From Hysterangium stoloniferum (lineage: Eukaryota > Basidiomycota > Agaricomycetes > Hysterangiales > Hysterangiaceae), in NCBI GenBank assembly GCA_015178975.1, contig WHVD01000037.1, positions 434,001-498,000 on the forward strand: DNA of 64,000 nucleotides, given 5' to 3'. Position numbers and translations under genes: made by a program. Of this stretch, positions 48,030 to 60,916 are shown in pieces. The notes below the pieces were generated by a model. That model was not told the origin of the DNA. It ran no database searches and saw only the letters and a list, made by a program, of their open reading frames with translations. The stretch's first letter is position 1; every line of letters begins with the position of its first letter.

Positions 48030-48612
48030 AGATGCCCCAAGGGGAAGTGCATACATCCAAGCTAGCCTCACAGTTTACCCCTGTCAGCATCCTGGTGAGC
48101 GCCATTGAGGTTTTGTACGCCGTCATCTCGACGTGAAGCCTAATTGCTCTACCTTGAAGATTAAAATGCCAATTTCGCACAGTGCTTTACGTTTTGCTAT
48201 CGGTTGCCATTAATGTCATCCACGGAACCACGCCCAACAGCAACTGTCCAGGAACATCACACGTTTCTCGTTCATTGCCCTCAAACTTTACCTTTATACT
48301 CACGAGAAACGGCACATAGAAACGTTATTATATTCATGACCACATCACGTCCGTAAAGACCCGTATCTGACTACTTATACGTACATGAGGGGTTTAATAA
48401 ATTGGTAGAGACGACAGTTGACACGTAAAAGCCAACAAAAGTAAAAATCTTGCAGGAAATATCAAGAGTATCGCATGAAGCAAGAATTCATCCAGATCCG
48501 GCGTTACATAGCGTTATCCCTCCATGGCCGATTGCAACGTCACCGGGAGCCGCAGCGTGGAAGGGAGCGAAGAATAGACATGGTGTTTAGGTACCAAAAA
48601 AACAATCATGCC
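48030..48612. other. Intergenic stretch between convergent genes
   Basis: About 580 bases between the stop of the small gene and the stop of the HAPS-repeat gene. No gene or strong hairpin was recognised. Confidence 0.5.
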
Positions 48613-51600
48613 TCATGGCATGTCTTCCCAATTGGGTCTCTGAGGCCCCACCGACAATTTGCCCATATCCTTCCTCTGTCTAAGATTCTTGACCTCCGTG
48701 TTGATAAGGTCTCGTAACCGCTCCAGATCGATACTTCGTTCTGCCTTGGACCCCATGATCAGATTGCGCCAGATTCCCGCCGTGGCGAGCGAATTGTCAA
48801 TTCCAAGCTGCATGGGCCGGTGAATTCTCACCATGCGTTGGGCCAGTTGGTCGGGACTGGGGTATAAAGCGTGTGGCCAGGCAATTCGGATAGCGAACCA
48901 CCAGCCGAGAGGCTATGTAAACATAGTTAGTGTCTCGTGGCCTGAACAGAGATGAAGACTCTTACTCGTCCGTCAGGCAGAGAACGTTCGGGGTATGTAT
49001 CATAAGTAGTCAGTGAACCGTCAGGGAGAGAAAACCTATCAAAATATCAGTACAGCGTAGTCAAACGTGGATACGTCAATAACATACCTGTGAGCGACCC
49101 AATGATTCTCCTCACGCCTATGCTTCGAAAGCACAAGTAAAAGCCTTGGCATACCATCTAACCCAAGCGGGGCCCACATGTCGCGTAACATTCCACAAGC
49201 ATCTCCATGCCGTCCATTGTAAACTGCACTATTGATGGCATCCGCAACATTAGGGGGGATAAACAGTCTGTCAACTCTGCTTGGCGGGTGCTCCGTCAGT
49301 CTCGCGCGCACATAACGTTTATATGTCTGAGTTGACCAAATAGTCAATGCAACCTCGTCGACTTGATGCCCGCGCGTAGTACTGTTGAGTGCTTGGTCGA
49401 GCTCAGTCATGGGCCATGCGAGAGCCCAGCCCAAAAGACGTTGGTGGATTCGCTGCCATGGAGGTGGAGCTGGGGGTTCACCTACAACATACTCGCCACC
49501 TTGAGTGTACGGCTGTATACCGGATCCACGATGGTCGGGGATTGTTGGTAAAGGCGGCGAGGTCTTCCGCTCCAGTACTTCCGTGTTCGTGCCCTCAATG
49601 TCGGGAATCTCGGGCATCAACTCAGACTCTGTTACAAATGGCGGATGGCCAGGGTCGTCGTCTTGCTGAATTTCCCAGGTACGATGTGAATGTTCTGAAC
49701 GGGAAGCTTTGACACGGAGTTTGTAAATTTCCTCCTCGAGGACTTGCTTCCCCGGCGAATCTTCACGCTCTGGTTCAGAGTTTAAACGATTCAGCTCCTG
49801 CTGCGATTTGACCTCCCCATCTTGCGTGGGAGGCGTATGATTGGCGGACTCACGGAGTCTTGTGCCCATCTCGTATTCTTCCGCGTATTCCGCGTCTATT
49901 ACTTCACCGTCTGCACGCTCCGATTCTTCAACGTGATGATGTTCAGATGCCCCCATCATCGTGTGCCCTCGCTCAGAATCAGCGCGCGTGAATTCAGTTT
50001 CGCCCGGCTGAAGGACGGACTCTTCCATTATCGTACCAGTTCGGCCAGGCGTATTCATCGCCATCGTGACAGTGATTGGACTTGCATTATCCAATTCATT
50101 GTTGATACTCTCTCCGCCGTTCCGCCGTCGGGAACCTCGCACAGTACCTTCATTGTCAACTTGAGATTCTGTTGGCACATACGAGCGGCCTGACTTTTTC
50201 ATGCGCTCTAAATCGTCAAGTCGCAAACGCGTGTCTTGCATCATCATCATCATATCTTTTACCCAGACAGGGGGCTCCTAATTTACCAAAACAGTCAAAA
50301 TCTGCGACTGGGCGTGTTTATGTACCTACTTGGTCTTGCTGCATTGCAATGGCCCGTTCCGAAGGAGGGCTCGGAGGTTGTATAATCGGTTGTGGTACAT
50401 GGTGATGGTGAGGTCGATGTTGGCTGCCATCGGGGCTACGAAAGCGTTGTAACTAACAATCAAGTCAGCAGATATGTACACCAGAAGTGAATATACCAAC
50501 AATGGCTTCGTTTTCATGCTTGACACCTAGCCTCCTCACTCTGCCCCGGATGGCTTTACGGACAGCCTTCTTGACAACATCATGTAGGGTGTCGTCGTCC
50601 GCAGCATGCAGTAAAACGCAAAGGTCTTCATCATGGAAACTCGAATTGTGCACTTCGGCAGCCAAAGCGCTAGGGGTAACCGTGTGAGAAGTTCTTGGTG
50701 TTCGTACGAGTATTTCATCGACCATCTGTTGCTGCTCATCATCCAAATCATCCCGATTATCATCACGCAATTGACTCTGCGATTCCCTATACTCCTGACT
50801 ATAATGATGATTTTGGTGTATAAATGCCTGAGTGAATGGGGGTGGCGGTAGTCCATGTGGGTTAGAAGGTGTAGGCGACACAGCTACAGCACGACTACGG
50901 ATGCCAGCGTGGATCATATCTTCAGCGGTGTGAGGCGGGATGTAAGGCGATTGTGATTGCGTGTGACTGAGACGGGAATAAGTTCGATGGCTGCCATGAG
51001 GGTGCGCTTGAAGATGTTGGGTGAGAGGGTGGAGAGAAGGCGGCTGCCCTTGGCCACCTTGTTGAGACCCGGCGTATTTAGATCCCCCATAATGTGATCC
51101 TTGATACAAGCTACCACCTTGGTGATTCGATAATGGGTGGAGCGAAGTTTCTCTTTTTTCTTGTTTAGGAGCAGTAGAACCATGCAGTGAAGGGACTGCC
51201 TGGGATGCTTCTTTTGAGTTCGTTGTTCGGACAGTCCCAGAAGTCGGTGCTTTAGATGGGGCATGGTGCGATGGTGCGTGTTGAGAAGGTGCGTGCTGAG
51301 AAGGTGCGTGTTGAGAAGGTGCGTGTTGAGAAGGTGCATGGTGCGATGGTGCATGGTGCGATGGCGCATGCTGTGACGGCGCATGCTGAGAAGGTGCATG
51401 GTTGGAAGCACGTTGTGATTGAGCGTAGGTTTGTAAAGGGACGGTACGCTGTGTCTGAGTCGGAGTTGCGTCGTAGATGGAACCTTCAAAAGAAGAGGGC
51501 AAGGGCATCTGAGAAGGATGCATTGATGCACCAGACTTCGCATGCGATTTTACACTTTGAGGCGGGGGAGAGATAGCCGATGCACGAGATTTTGGCTTAG

Positions 51601-52705
51601 CGGACGCCTGTGAAGTAGGTCTTCCCCGCTCGGATGGCTGGTGAGATGCAACCGACCGACTTTTGTGGGACGCGGCCAGCCGCTACATTCCAAAATTCAA
51701 TCAAGATAACTAATATCACCGAAACTAAAGACATACCACAGTCTCAACTGGAACTGTCCGTGCATCTCCTTCATCCCGAACAGTATCGTTATCATCAGTA
51801 TCGTGCACCGAACCTATCCTCAGATTGGACATTCTAGAAGGGGCTCGCGAATGCCTAGATCCTCGCAAGGAATGTTCGTGATCACTGGTGGTCGGGGCCT
51901 GAATGTCAATTTTGGGAGTTTGGGATCCCATTGGAAGCGACGGGGGTACAGCGGGGCCGGAGGTACTCTCCTGAACAATAATATTTAGCACATCACAATA
52001 GTATAACATCAGTATTTTTTCCCACCTTGTTCGGTTCAAATGCACTAGCATCTAAATTTCCAAACGATGGAACTGTATCCTGCGACAAATGCTTTGGCCG
52101 ACGGGACGGCGTGGGCTGCTCATCCAGATGCTTGAGAAGATAACATCAATAATCAATAACGATGAGAGTAAAATGGAAAACGGACCATGCTCTTAATATT
52201 AATACTGCTTCGCCTGCTATGTACTTGGGACTTCTCCTGCACGTTAGATTCAACCTCCTCAACTTCGGCCACGCCAGCATAATCAACACCGGACTTGCTC
52301 GCCGCAAGTTCTTCCAAGATTTTGGCAGAATTAGGAGAGGATTCGGAGCGAGCGGTTGGAGCATGGGTGTAGAGCTGCGGGTGCTGAAATGGCTCGGGCT
52401 CCCAAGTGGTCCGGTCGGGCGGCGTAGTATCGGGTTCACTCTGGTCCTGATCCCGTTCCGGAGGTAGAGGTTCTTCCTCTTGCATCCTCTGGTGCCATAT
52501 GAGGACTGTGACGATAGATTGAGGTTACATAGCGAATGTGCGCAAAGTGGCGGTCATAATTACCTTTCTCCGATACGACTGGAGAATGGGATAGGAATAA
52601 ATAATCTGTTGCAGCAATGAGAGGTACCTTTCGACGATACATACCTGGCGTCGTCGATCTGAGGAGCATAGGAAGCGCAGCAAAGACCTCGTTCTGGTTA
52701 GACAT
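48613..52705 (-). CDS. Large disordered protein with HAPS[QH] repeats
   Basis: The start MSNQNEVFAALPMLLRSTTP and a short ordered region (RRKVPLIAATDYLFLS) are followed by several exons rich in Ser, Pro, Gln and His (for example SRHSRAPSRMSNLRIGSVHD). Ten HAPSQ/HAPSH units lie at 51261-51402. Later comes a more ordered part (DEQQQMVDEILVRTP, DDDTLHDVVKKAVRKAIRGR, LTIWSTQTYKRYVRARLTEH) and a C-terminal domain with WWFAIRIAWPHALYPSPDQL and ERLRDLINTEVKNLRQRKDM. TGA is at 48613-48615. I do not recognise the family. The tryptophan-rich C-terminus and the helix DDTLHDVVKKAVRKAIRGRV look like folded domains within a scaffold protein. Confidence 0.7.
51261..51402 (-). repeat. 15-bp coding tandem repeat, ten HAPSx units
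   Basis: About ten 15-bp units encoding HAPSQ or HAPSH with a final HAPSK. Length change in steps of 15 keeps the frame, so the number of units may vary between strains. Confidence 0.92.
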
Positions 52706-53090
52706 AAAACCCTAGCCAATTCTTCTGAACGAGTTGGAAGGGAAAGGCTTTAGGATTTATCAATATACAAAGATGTTCGTAAGAATATATTATAGAAAAC
52801 AGGAAAGCGTGTAGAACGTGCCGCAAGAAGCGGGAAAGGGTGAGTGTTAAGAGTTAAACCAAGGCAGGATACGATACGGTAAACACGAGGCGCGCAACCC
52901 GCAACCAAACACGGGACCACGTGACCCTAGCTTTACCTTGCCGCCCTGCATCCTCGTGTATCACTCACTCTTGCTTCTATGCACCTTAAGCACCGAACGT
53001 TTCATTGCTTGCTGAGTCGTTGCAAAGGTTGGTTTTCATATGATTGCTCGCGATTAGCACCAGTTTTCATTAAGGTGCATATAGTATAGT
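52706..53090. other. Intergenic stretch upstream of the HAPS-repeat gene
   Basis: About 385 bases containing a CACGTG core at 52919 (ACCACGTGACC) and the 3' flank of the pantothenate synthase gene. No gene seen. Confidence 0.5.
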
Positions 53091-54165
53091 TCAGCACAAA
53101 GTTCCCGAAGTGTCACCTAACATGATATTGTCAATGAGCCTCGTCTTTCCAACCCACAGTGCTCCACTCAGAATCACAGGATTCTTCCCATCATTTCCAG
53201 CCACCACTTCGAACGTCTCCGAATCACTCACCTCCACGTAGTCTAATCTGAGCTCTACCTGAGCCGCTTCTGCCTGTTCTTGTTTACGTTCAACCAGCTC
53301 TTTCGCTCGATCCACCACATCATCATGGCTAAGCCCCGACTCCCACGCCTTTCCGCCTTCAACAAGGGCTTCATAGAGCGTGACGGCAAAAGGAAGTTCC
53401 CTATCGCTTAAATAACTATTTCGTGAAGAAAGCGCTAGTCCAGAGGGTGCCCTAGCCGTGGGAATAATATGGACGTTTTGAGGTGTGGGATGCGAGAGCA
53501 AAAGATCGGCGCACATCCGCCGCAGCAAAAGGGCCTGTTGGATATCTTTCTGGCCGAAATATGCCCTTGTGGGCTGTCTGACACATCAGGGTATAGTTTG
53601 TATTCAGGTAACAATATATACCTCAATGACGTTAAAGAGTTTTGTGACCACTGTCGCTACTCCCCGGAAAAAATGCGGTCGACTCGACCCCTCCATCTGA
53701 TGGCTGTAGCCCTTGACTTCCACAAAGGTGCCCTTTTGTTGATCGGTGCTTCTTTCGATGCCATTAGGATACATTTCTGTGACTGTGGGGGCGAAGACAG
53801 CACTTGTCACTTTTGAGACTGAATCTCCTGTAGATACCCCAGTTTTCGACAACTTTACAAGATCGGCAGGAAGTGTGCGGGGATATGACTCCAAATCTTC
53901 ATGGGGAGCGAATTGTGCAGGATTGACAAATATCGATACCACAGTGCGATCATTATCTCGCAAAGAGTGCTCCACTTAAACCTTCATTGAGTGTACTCCT
54001 TCCCAGACAGTATATTTTCATACCTAGTGAAAGATGTCCTTCGTGGAATGCTCCCATCGTAGCCACGTAGCCCACAGATAATCCTGCCTGTCTAGCCTCT
54101 TCTCTCCATCTTCGAAATGAAGATATGGTGTGAAACACAGGGATTGAGGTTGACCCGGTAGTCAT
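53091..54165 (-). CDS. Pantoate-beta-alanine ligase (pantothenate synthase)
   Basis: Forms pantothenate from pantoate, beta-alanine and ATP, on the route to coenzyme A. The start [20 protein letters not shown] leads to the nucleotidyl-transferase HxGH motif in [67 protein letters not shown] and [17 protein letters not shown] follow, all characteristic. The C-terminal dimerisation-lid part contains [15 protein letters not shown] and [17 protein letters not shown]. An in-frame ATG at 54327 would add 54 residues that look like a weak mitochondrial leader. The shorter start leaves 177 bases to the divergent Vma16 gene and is preferred. Two or three short introns. Confidence 0.95.
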
Positions 54166-54342
54166 GGACCTAAATAGACCTTGTCTTGCACAAATTAAGG
54201 AACGCCTACCCGTCTGTCCAACAACTAGAAGCATAAACTCGCAGCTAGGAAAGACGGCCGTAGAAAATAACCAAGATGAGCGGTTCGATGCTAATAATAG
54301 ACGCCCGCAGCCTTTTCCGGCAGACAACTTGCATTCCTAACC

Positions 54343-55251
54343 ATGAGCTACGCTACTTATTCCCTTGCTGCCCCAACTTCAGTAATTATAGTAGTCGGCC
54401 TATACCTATTATTCACAGGTTTGCATGCCACCCCTTGTCATTCTATCGTGTTCACGTGTATTTCTCTGCGAAACTGCGTACAGGTTCAGGAGAGTCGTTC
54501 AATGTCGGACGGTTTCTGGAAGAGTCCAGCCCGTATGTATGGGCCATGACTGGAATAGGTTTATGTATAGGCCTAAGTGTACTTGGTGCTGGATGGTGTG
54601 TTACAAGATATTCTGTGCGGCATGTCGTTGTTGATGCCATTTGTCTAGGGGAATCTTCGTAACTGGTGCTTCAATTCTAGGCGGCGGTGTGCGCGCACCA
54701 CGAATAAGAACGAAGAATCTTATCAGGTAGGTACATTCCACGTTTTAATTGTAACAATCTATCTTCATGAAACTGGCCAGCATCATCTTTTGTGAAGTGG
54801 TGGCAATTTATGGCGTGGTGCGTCTGACCAACTACCTTGACGTTCTATATCTCATGGCTGATGTGCTTATGTTGGGACAAATAGATAATGGCCATTGTTT
54901 TCTCCTCCAAAATTCAGCATGTACCGGAGGCCCAATTATACACAGCTAGCAACTACTACACAGGGTTTTCCTTGTTTTGGGGTGGCCTTACAGTCGGATT
55001 GTGCAACCTACTGTGTGGCGTTGCTGTCGGTATTACCGGATCCAACGCCGCACTTGCTGACGCTGCCGATCCAAATCTATTTGTCAAAATATTGATTGTG
55101 GAAGTGTTTAGTAGCATTATGGGATTGTTTGGGCTAATCGTCGGTCTACTAATGGTAAGTTCACGCCCTCTTTACTTGTTCCATACCAGATCTAATGACA
55201 CGGGTGATATAAAAGTCAGGAAAAGCACAGGCCTTTGAAGCTGCATCATAA
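54343..55251 (+). CDS. VMA16: V-ATPase proteolipid subunit c''
   Basis: Integral ring subunit of the vacuolar proton pump. Exons join to give [120 protein letters not shown] and [20 protein letters not shown], ending KAQAFEAAS. Five hydrophobic helices and the buried glutamate in [11 protein letters not shown] are as expected. [20 protein letters not shown] carries the second conserved acidic position. About 210 residues from five or six exons. Confidence 0.95.
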
Positions 55252-55403
55252 TCTGAACATCGTTTCTGCTCGTATTGTACAGCATCGAGTATCACGATTG
55301 GACCCCCTACTGATAATAAATACCATCGTCCATGAGTGCTAATTAATCTAAAACAAGTGATATATCAATAATAAAAATGAGTTGGATGTCGCCGGGTCGC
55401 ACT

Positions 55404-56935
55404 TCAACGACGGTTGTTTTCTTCAAAGGGATTCTCGACATATTCCAGGTCTAGAATACCTGGACATTAATGGGCAGATTTAGGCGTTAACGGAGTTACT
55501 CACCATCGTCATCTGCAGCGTTTCTAGGTTGCGGTGAGGAGCCTAATGTTACAGGACGTTTGGGTAAGAGTCCTATCTTTGCTATAGTACGAACTCCAGC
55601 GACATATGCGAATTTGTAATCATATAAACACTTACAAGGGTCAACTCCACCGGCCGTGGGTGCGACGGTGGCTGATGGTTCGATCTCAGTGATAATACGG
55701 GAGTCTCCTGCAATTGCAGCAGGGGGGGACTGAGCATAGGACGATTGGATGTGTGCTATATGTCTTGTCAACTCATTTCTCGAATAAGAGATACAAAAAC
55801 ATACATGGAGTGTCTACATCATAACCTCGAGGATTTGGATCATAATATGGCTGAGAAGGTGCCGGCGTGTGAGGATAATTGCTCGATGAGGGATCGGCAG
55901 ACGTCGAGGAGTATGGGTTTTGACTACAAGTGAATCAATTTACCATCCGTCAATTTACTTGCTGAAATAATTACGTAGGAGGATTATCAAATTCTTGAAT
56001 CTTCGCTTTAACCTTGGAGAATAGACTCGTGAAGGTTTTCTTGCCAGCTATTTGTACATTAAATTGGATTCTACGATCGATCACAAGTGCACGGATACGT
56101 ACTCTCTGCAATCTTTCCTATTTGTTCTTGGAATTGTGCTATGCTATCCCCTTCAGCAGGACGTTGATCCACTTGGGCAGTAGCTCTATGTTGCCGATAC
56201 ACGGCGGGAGACTCCCGTGGCCGCCATGCAGCATGCTGCTGAGATTGCGATTCTTCAAGCAATAGATTGCGCGCATATTGTGCATCCAACTCCGTTTGAG
56301 TCTGTATTGTATTTAAAATGTCATATTAGGGATCATGGACACGATTACACCCAGAAAAGACGCACAAGGTCGGCGCGAACGGGAGGCACATATGATGGAT
56401 CACTCATTCCCAAAAGAACATCCACAGCCTGATCCTGGTCGCCACCAACAGACTCTAACACTGATTGAAGTAGAGAAATATCGAAGTCGGGGAACATTCC
56501 GAGAAGCGTAGCAACTTTAGGGTCAGGATGTACACCTTCCTCACCGACATTGCCCTCGACATTTGGGTCTGTGACAGTCGGAGGTGTTTGGACTTCAAAT
56601 GGTTCTGCTCCTGGCAGAGTTACACTACCAGTAGCAGGGGACGCCGAAATATTCTGCATACTGCGTTGTATACTTGGTTGCGACAGGTTGCTGGTTGCCG
56701 TTGTGGTTGGAAGAGTGCTTGCAAGGGGATCCTGCCTTTGCCACCGAACTTGTACTGCGCCTTGCTGCGTGACGTAAGCGCTTTTGTCAGCAGCCCCTAA
56801 CTGATCGAAATCTGCTGCTCCGGAGGACCCAAATAATGTTTCTGGACTGAAACTCTATTTAAGAGACATTTGTATGGATACCTACGAATGGTAATCAGTC
56901 CAGGGTGGCAAGTACAGTCTCAAGTGTTAGAGTTT
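55404..56935 (-). CDS. CUE-domain ubiquitin-binding protein (Cue5/Tollip-like)
   Basis: The CUE domain is plain: PKVATLLGMFPDFDISLLQS followed by VLESVGGDQDQAVDVLLGMS, with the MFP and di-leucine ubiquitin-contact motifs. Behind it come DPSYVPP, ELDAQYARNLLLEESQSQQ and SPAVYRQHRATAQVDQRPAE, and the short last exon DLEYVENPFEENNRR (stop 55404-55406). This order is that of fungal Cue5-type receptors, which link ubiquitinated cargo to autophagy in yeast (family knowledge). N-terminal to the CUE domain is a Ser/Thr/Gln-rich stretch with GSSGAADFDQLGAADKSAYV. The first exon is not resolved; an exon with LPPWTDYHS near 56900-56925 splices in frame. Confidence 0.8.
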
Positions 56936-57521
56936 TCTTATGATAAACAGAGCGAAACATAGAATAAATCGCAGATTGTAACTGGTACCATTATTGCAAG
57001 TCGACATCATGATTCCTTGAGGCAGCCATCACTTACATAAAGACAATTCCAAGAGAGAATGGTAACATTTCACACAAGTTGGATACGGGGGACGACCTAA
57101 ATTGTAAGGGTAGAACCGCACGAGCCTCTGAATAAAGCTGCCCACATGTTCATAAAACTGCGCATTTGCCAGCAAGGGCTGCGCAATTTTACGTCACAAC
57201 TCACAAAAGTTATGTGAGACGCGGCCGACGTCTCGGGAAATCCGAAGATGGAAGGCAGTTGTTAACTTGGCCCTCCTTACATCACGCGAAATCGACATGC
57301 CTCGGACGTGCCATGTTCTTCCAATTTCCTCATCAACTTCGAAGATATGTGATATATTGTTAGGACCAACAGGGAGTGACTATTCACTCTGCTTTTGGAC
57401 CAGTCGTTCAGCGCAGGCCGCTTAATAACTCTCATGTCAAGGATCTCACCCTCCAATCCCAATGTCAATTAAACTGATGAAATAAATATGCATAGAAACA
57501 CATACATACATCTGTCGATAT
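56936..57521. other. Intergenic stretch, may hold the first exon of the CUE gene
   Basis: About 585 bases with no clear gene. The CUE-domain gene probably begins here, but I could not decide which ATG starts it. Confidence 0.45.
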
Positions 57522-59500
57522 CATTGTCGTTTCTTTTTATTAATCTTCACTGTCTCGTCATCTTCTGCCCGCTTCCTTTTTGCACCAGTATCAACAGTGC
57601 GAAGTTTGTTTTCGACCTCTTTAAGGGCATCTTTCAATATTCTCTTTTCCCCTAGCCGTACCACAAGAGCCATGTACTTGTTGCTGTCGATGTCGGTCCA
57701 GCCGAGGATCTGCTCATCCGCCTGTAAAAATGACCCTCAAAATAATGATAGGCAAAGCATAATTGTTTGCAAGCGAACCTCTATTGATGTTTCATACTCG
57801 TTTAATCGTCTTTCCAGAATCGTAGTAGCGATCTGTAAAATATCCTTCTCCGCCATGGGCTTGGGGAGTTTGTTTCTTCGCTTCACCTTGTCCCACTCGT
57901 TTCTGTGCAACATTAGAAGACGAATGAAGGACAGAAGTCCATCAGGCAGTACAAGATCCGTCTCCAGAACGAACCCACTGCATGCTAGCCGTCAGATCGA
58001 GCCCTTGAAATAGTATGATGCGGCCTTAACTCGTCGCCTCCTTGTTCCAGCCACCAGTCAACTTTTTCTACCAAGTAGGGTTCAGTCTCGAGACTTTGTG
58101 AACGGAGAACATCCACTATGAGATCTGCGCGAATTTCTACAACATCTGCTGGATTGCCTTGCAGGCCGTTGGGCATACATACGACGTCAACATGTCCATG
58201 TCGACGGAGTAGATCCGAGTTGGGGGGATCACCGTAAGTATTCCACTTTAACGAAACATAGGGTGAAAATTAAACTGGACCGAAGGACGAGAACTCACTA
58301 TTTGTTCGCCGGCTGTTATATCACGGATACAGATCATCTGTAGATGTTCAGAATCATAACACAATCTAGCCTGTACAATCAATAACGGGGTGGAAATTAG
58401 CGGGGTAAACAGATAAATGAGAAAATCACATGCGTTTTCAGATTTATACCGCGCATTTAACATGTCAGCTAACGGCACCATGGCTACATCCGAAGGATCG
58501 TCTTCATCATCCTCATCATCCATGCTCTCACTATTTTCACCAACATCGACAGGCTCATTTGCATCGTCTGAATGATGTTCAACGGTATCGACATCCATGC
58601 CGTCGACTTGATTTGTCATAGGTTCCATGGCTGGATGGTCAGCATCGCTCCCTTCTTCTTCGCCAGACCATCTCTCAACGCGAAAACTGCGAGATAATAT
58701 CCTGCTGCCCATTAAGTGATACTTCTTCAAATTATACTGCGTCTCTAATTTATCCTTTGGAAATAGATCGGGACGACTCTTTAAATCAAGAATCGGATCA
58801 GTTTGAGCTCCTTGAGGGCATATGTTGAAAATAAGCACCTGCATAGCTGGTAGAAGCTTCTCATGATAATCCTGTTCGACCTCCGCTTTACCTATTTTAT
58901 CTAAACAAAAAATAGAGCTAGGGTGCAGGACCAGGCATATTGCGAAGGAAAATTACCATAAATCGAAGTGCCCTTGAGCTCAAGCAGATCGTCGTTGCTC
59001 CAAAACATTGGGGTTTGGAACTGCTTGGGGAGTGTACCTGGACCACGCTTGAGCTGATTCCAGAATGTCCACGTTTAAATTGCATAGCACGCACGGAGAT
59101 AGTCCCCCCATTTCCCATTTGATTCAGCTGCGTCCTCCCACAGCATACAGAGGATGAGACCTATCCAACCTTTGTGAAGCTGGTAGTATTTCCATTCTTT
59201 TTCTCCAAACTTTTTAGGCAGTAGTGAGGTGCGCGTAGAAAGGGTTAGTGAGCGCGGCAAAGAAAAAATAATAGTATCTTTCTGGAGCAATAACGCGCAA
59301 CCCGGAAAATCAGATGAATGACTTGAGCAGTAAAAGGGAAAAATGCTCAGTACCTGGATAGCCTCTGTTGCAATTGCGCCTCGTCCCATATTGGGAAACG
59401 TCGTAATTCCAACAGCGGGATGAACAGTCCCACCATTCCGTTTGAACCAGTCAAAAAGAGCATTAGATGTTTCTACCGGAGAGATGTTACCTGTCGCCAT
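57522..59500 (-). CDS. RKM4/SETD6-like SET-domain lysine methyltransferase
   Basis: The start is MATGNISPVETSNALFDWFK with RNGGTVHPAVGITTFPNMGR, the G-rich N-terminal motif of split-SET enzymes, then FSLPRSLTLSTRTSLL. The middle contains LADMLNARYKSENA (the LADMxNH-like SET motif, here NAR) inside an acidic insertion (ESMDDEDDEDDPSD). The SET C-terminal motif is WNTYGDPPNSDLLRRHGHVD. The rubisco-type substrate domain follows (DEQILGWTDIDSNKYMALVV) and a basic tail ending KINKKKRQ. RKM4 in yeast methylates ribosomal protein L42; the substrate here is inferred. About ten exons. Confidence 0.88.
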
Positions 59501-59861
59501 CTGTTTGTCACACTAGGCTAGTTACTTTAATTTTGGCGGTGGACCAAATAAATGGACTATGACGCGTTATGATGGAAATCGATAAGAAGTTTATAATACA
59601 TGTCAAGCTCTCCGAAGACGAATCGCCTCGTGCTTTCCGAAATCGTACAACCACAGAGTACATTCTTCGGTGGGTAAAACTAAGAGATGTAAATGAAGTA
59701 TTTAGCTTGTGACTCGAGTCTTCAGCACATCTCGTTCCAATTAAACATAATCAATCAGTCCAATTGACGAGACCAAGTATCCGACGTTGGGGGGCTCTCA
59801 ACAGCGTGAATCGGGCGATTGCCTCTCGCGGGATGTATGAAAATGCTACAGCGTAAAACAA
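59501..59861. other. Intergenic stretch, nothing recognised
   Basis: About 360 bases upstream of the SET-domain gene and downstream of the membrane-protein gene. No coding frame seen. Confidence 0.5.
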
Positions 59862-60916
59862 TTAAAACGTAGTCCTGCTGAATCAATCACTATAGGAAAC
59901 TCACCTAGGAGGATTAACATGCATGCCCGTTTTTTGTCGGGAAATCTCAGTTTTTGATATTGTTGTACGGCTGGCCAGGTGTGGCCTACGGGACTCCCTA
60001 AGGTGTTTATCTTCATCCTTGTCATATTCATAGATATCGTGTCCTCCCTCGACAACAACCTGTACAAATGGTGCTGGTGCTGTGGATTCGGATTTGAAGC
60101 TTTGATCTACAGGATGCGGCAATACTGGCACACGTCTAGTGGCTCTATCCGCTAAAATGTTGAGTTGCTTTTAGAGATTCAATGAAGTCGGAAAATAGTC
60201 ATAATAGCCGGCTTACCTTCGATTAGCCTTTGATCGGCTTCTCGCGTGTAGCTCACTGCTAATGCATGATATTTCTTGACTTGCCAGCGTAGCTGGAATG
60301 CTCTAGCAAGGTTACCTTGCGATAATGCCCACTTCCTCTCCTCGCGAAACTTTCTTTCTTGGCCAGCAGCATGTAAGGCTTTCGCTCGTAATCGAGCAAC
60401 CTCCTTGTCAGGCTCGGAAAGATCCTCGTTCCCAGCGCGGGATTGCGAATCTATGCTGGATAATTCTTCATAAACCGCAGGAAGTTCTTCAATGCGACGA
60501 GGTTCACTGAGGCGTCGACGTGTGAATGGGCGATGCGAGTGCTCTCCTTGTACATTCGTTATGTCATCAATAAAGGTCAGAGCATTCCATTCCCTGTCCC
60601 CGTAAAGATATGACACCACATCGGCCATGAGAACGCCGAAGGCGATGCCTAGAAGTGTGATAGCCGTCTTCCAGCTATCGCGTCTCGTGACAAAATCGCT
60701 CACAAGTCGGCCACATATTCCGAGAAACAATGCACCGGTGATAGCTTGGTTGGTGGATAAGACTGCATGGTACATGAGGACGCCTTGAAGGAGTCCTTTG
60801 AGGAGGTTGTCCGCATTACGATTTCCAAGCCCAGTTTGGAAAATGACGACCATAATAAAGCGAACGGAGAGCACAAACACCACTGGCACGGCCAGGGCTG
60901 CTGCAACACCACGCAT
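59862..60916 (-). CDS. Membrane protein with a DUF1771-like helical region
   Basis: The first exon encodes an N-terminal hydrophobic segment (LAVPVVFVLSVRFIMVVIF) and at least three more membrane stretches (LLQGVLMYHAVLSTNQAITG, ALFLGICGRLVSDFV, LLGIAFGVLMADVVSYLYG). A soluble helical region follows, with LRAKALHAAGQERKFREERK, ALSQGNLARAFQLRWQVKKY and HALAVSYTREADQRL. The last part resembles DUF1771, the helical region usually found next to Smr nuclease domains. A second exon adds an acidic-basic tail (GGHDIYEYDKDEDKHLR). The final short exon (ending about 59862) is uncertain. No Smr domain was found, so function is open. Confidence 0.7.

Noticed and set aside
53091-54327. Longer pantothenate synthase with a mitochondrial leader starting at 54327
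   Set aside because: It would leave only 15 bases to the divergent Vma16 start; the extra 54 residues are not conserved-looking. Kept as an alternative in the feature text.
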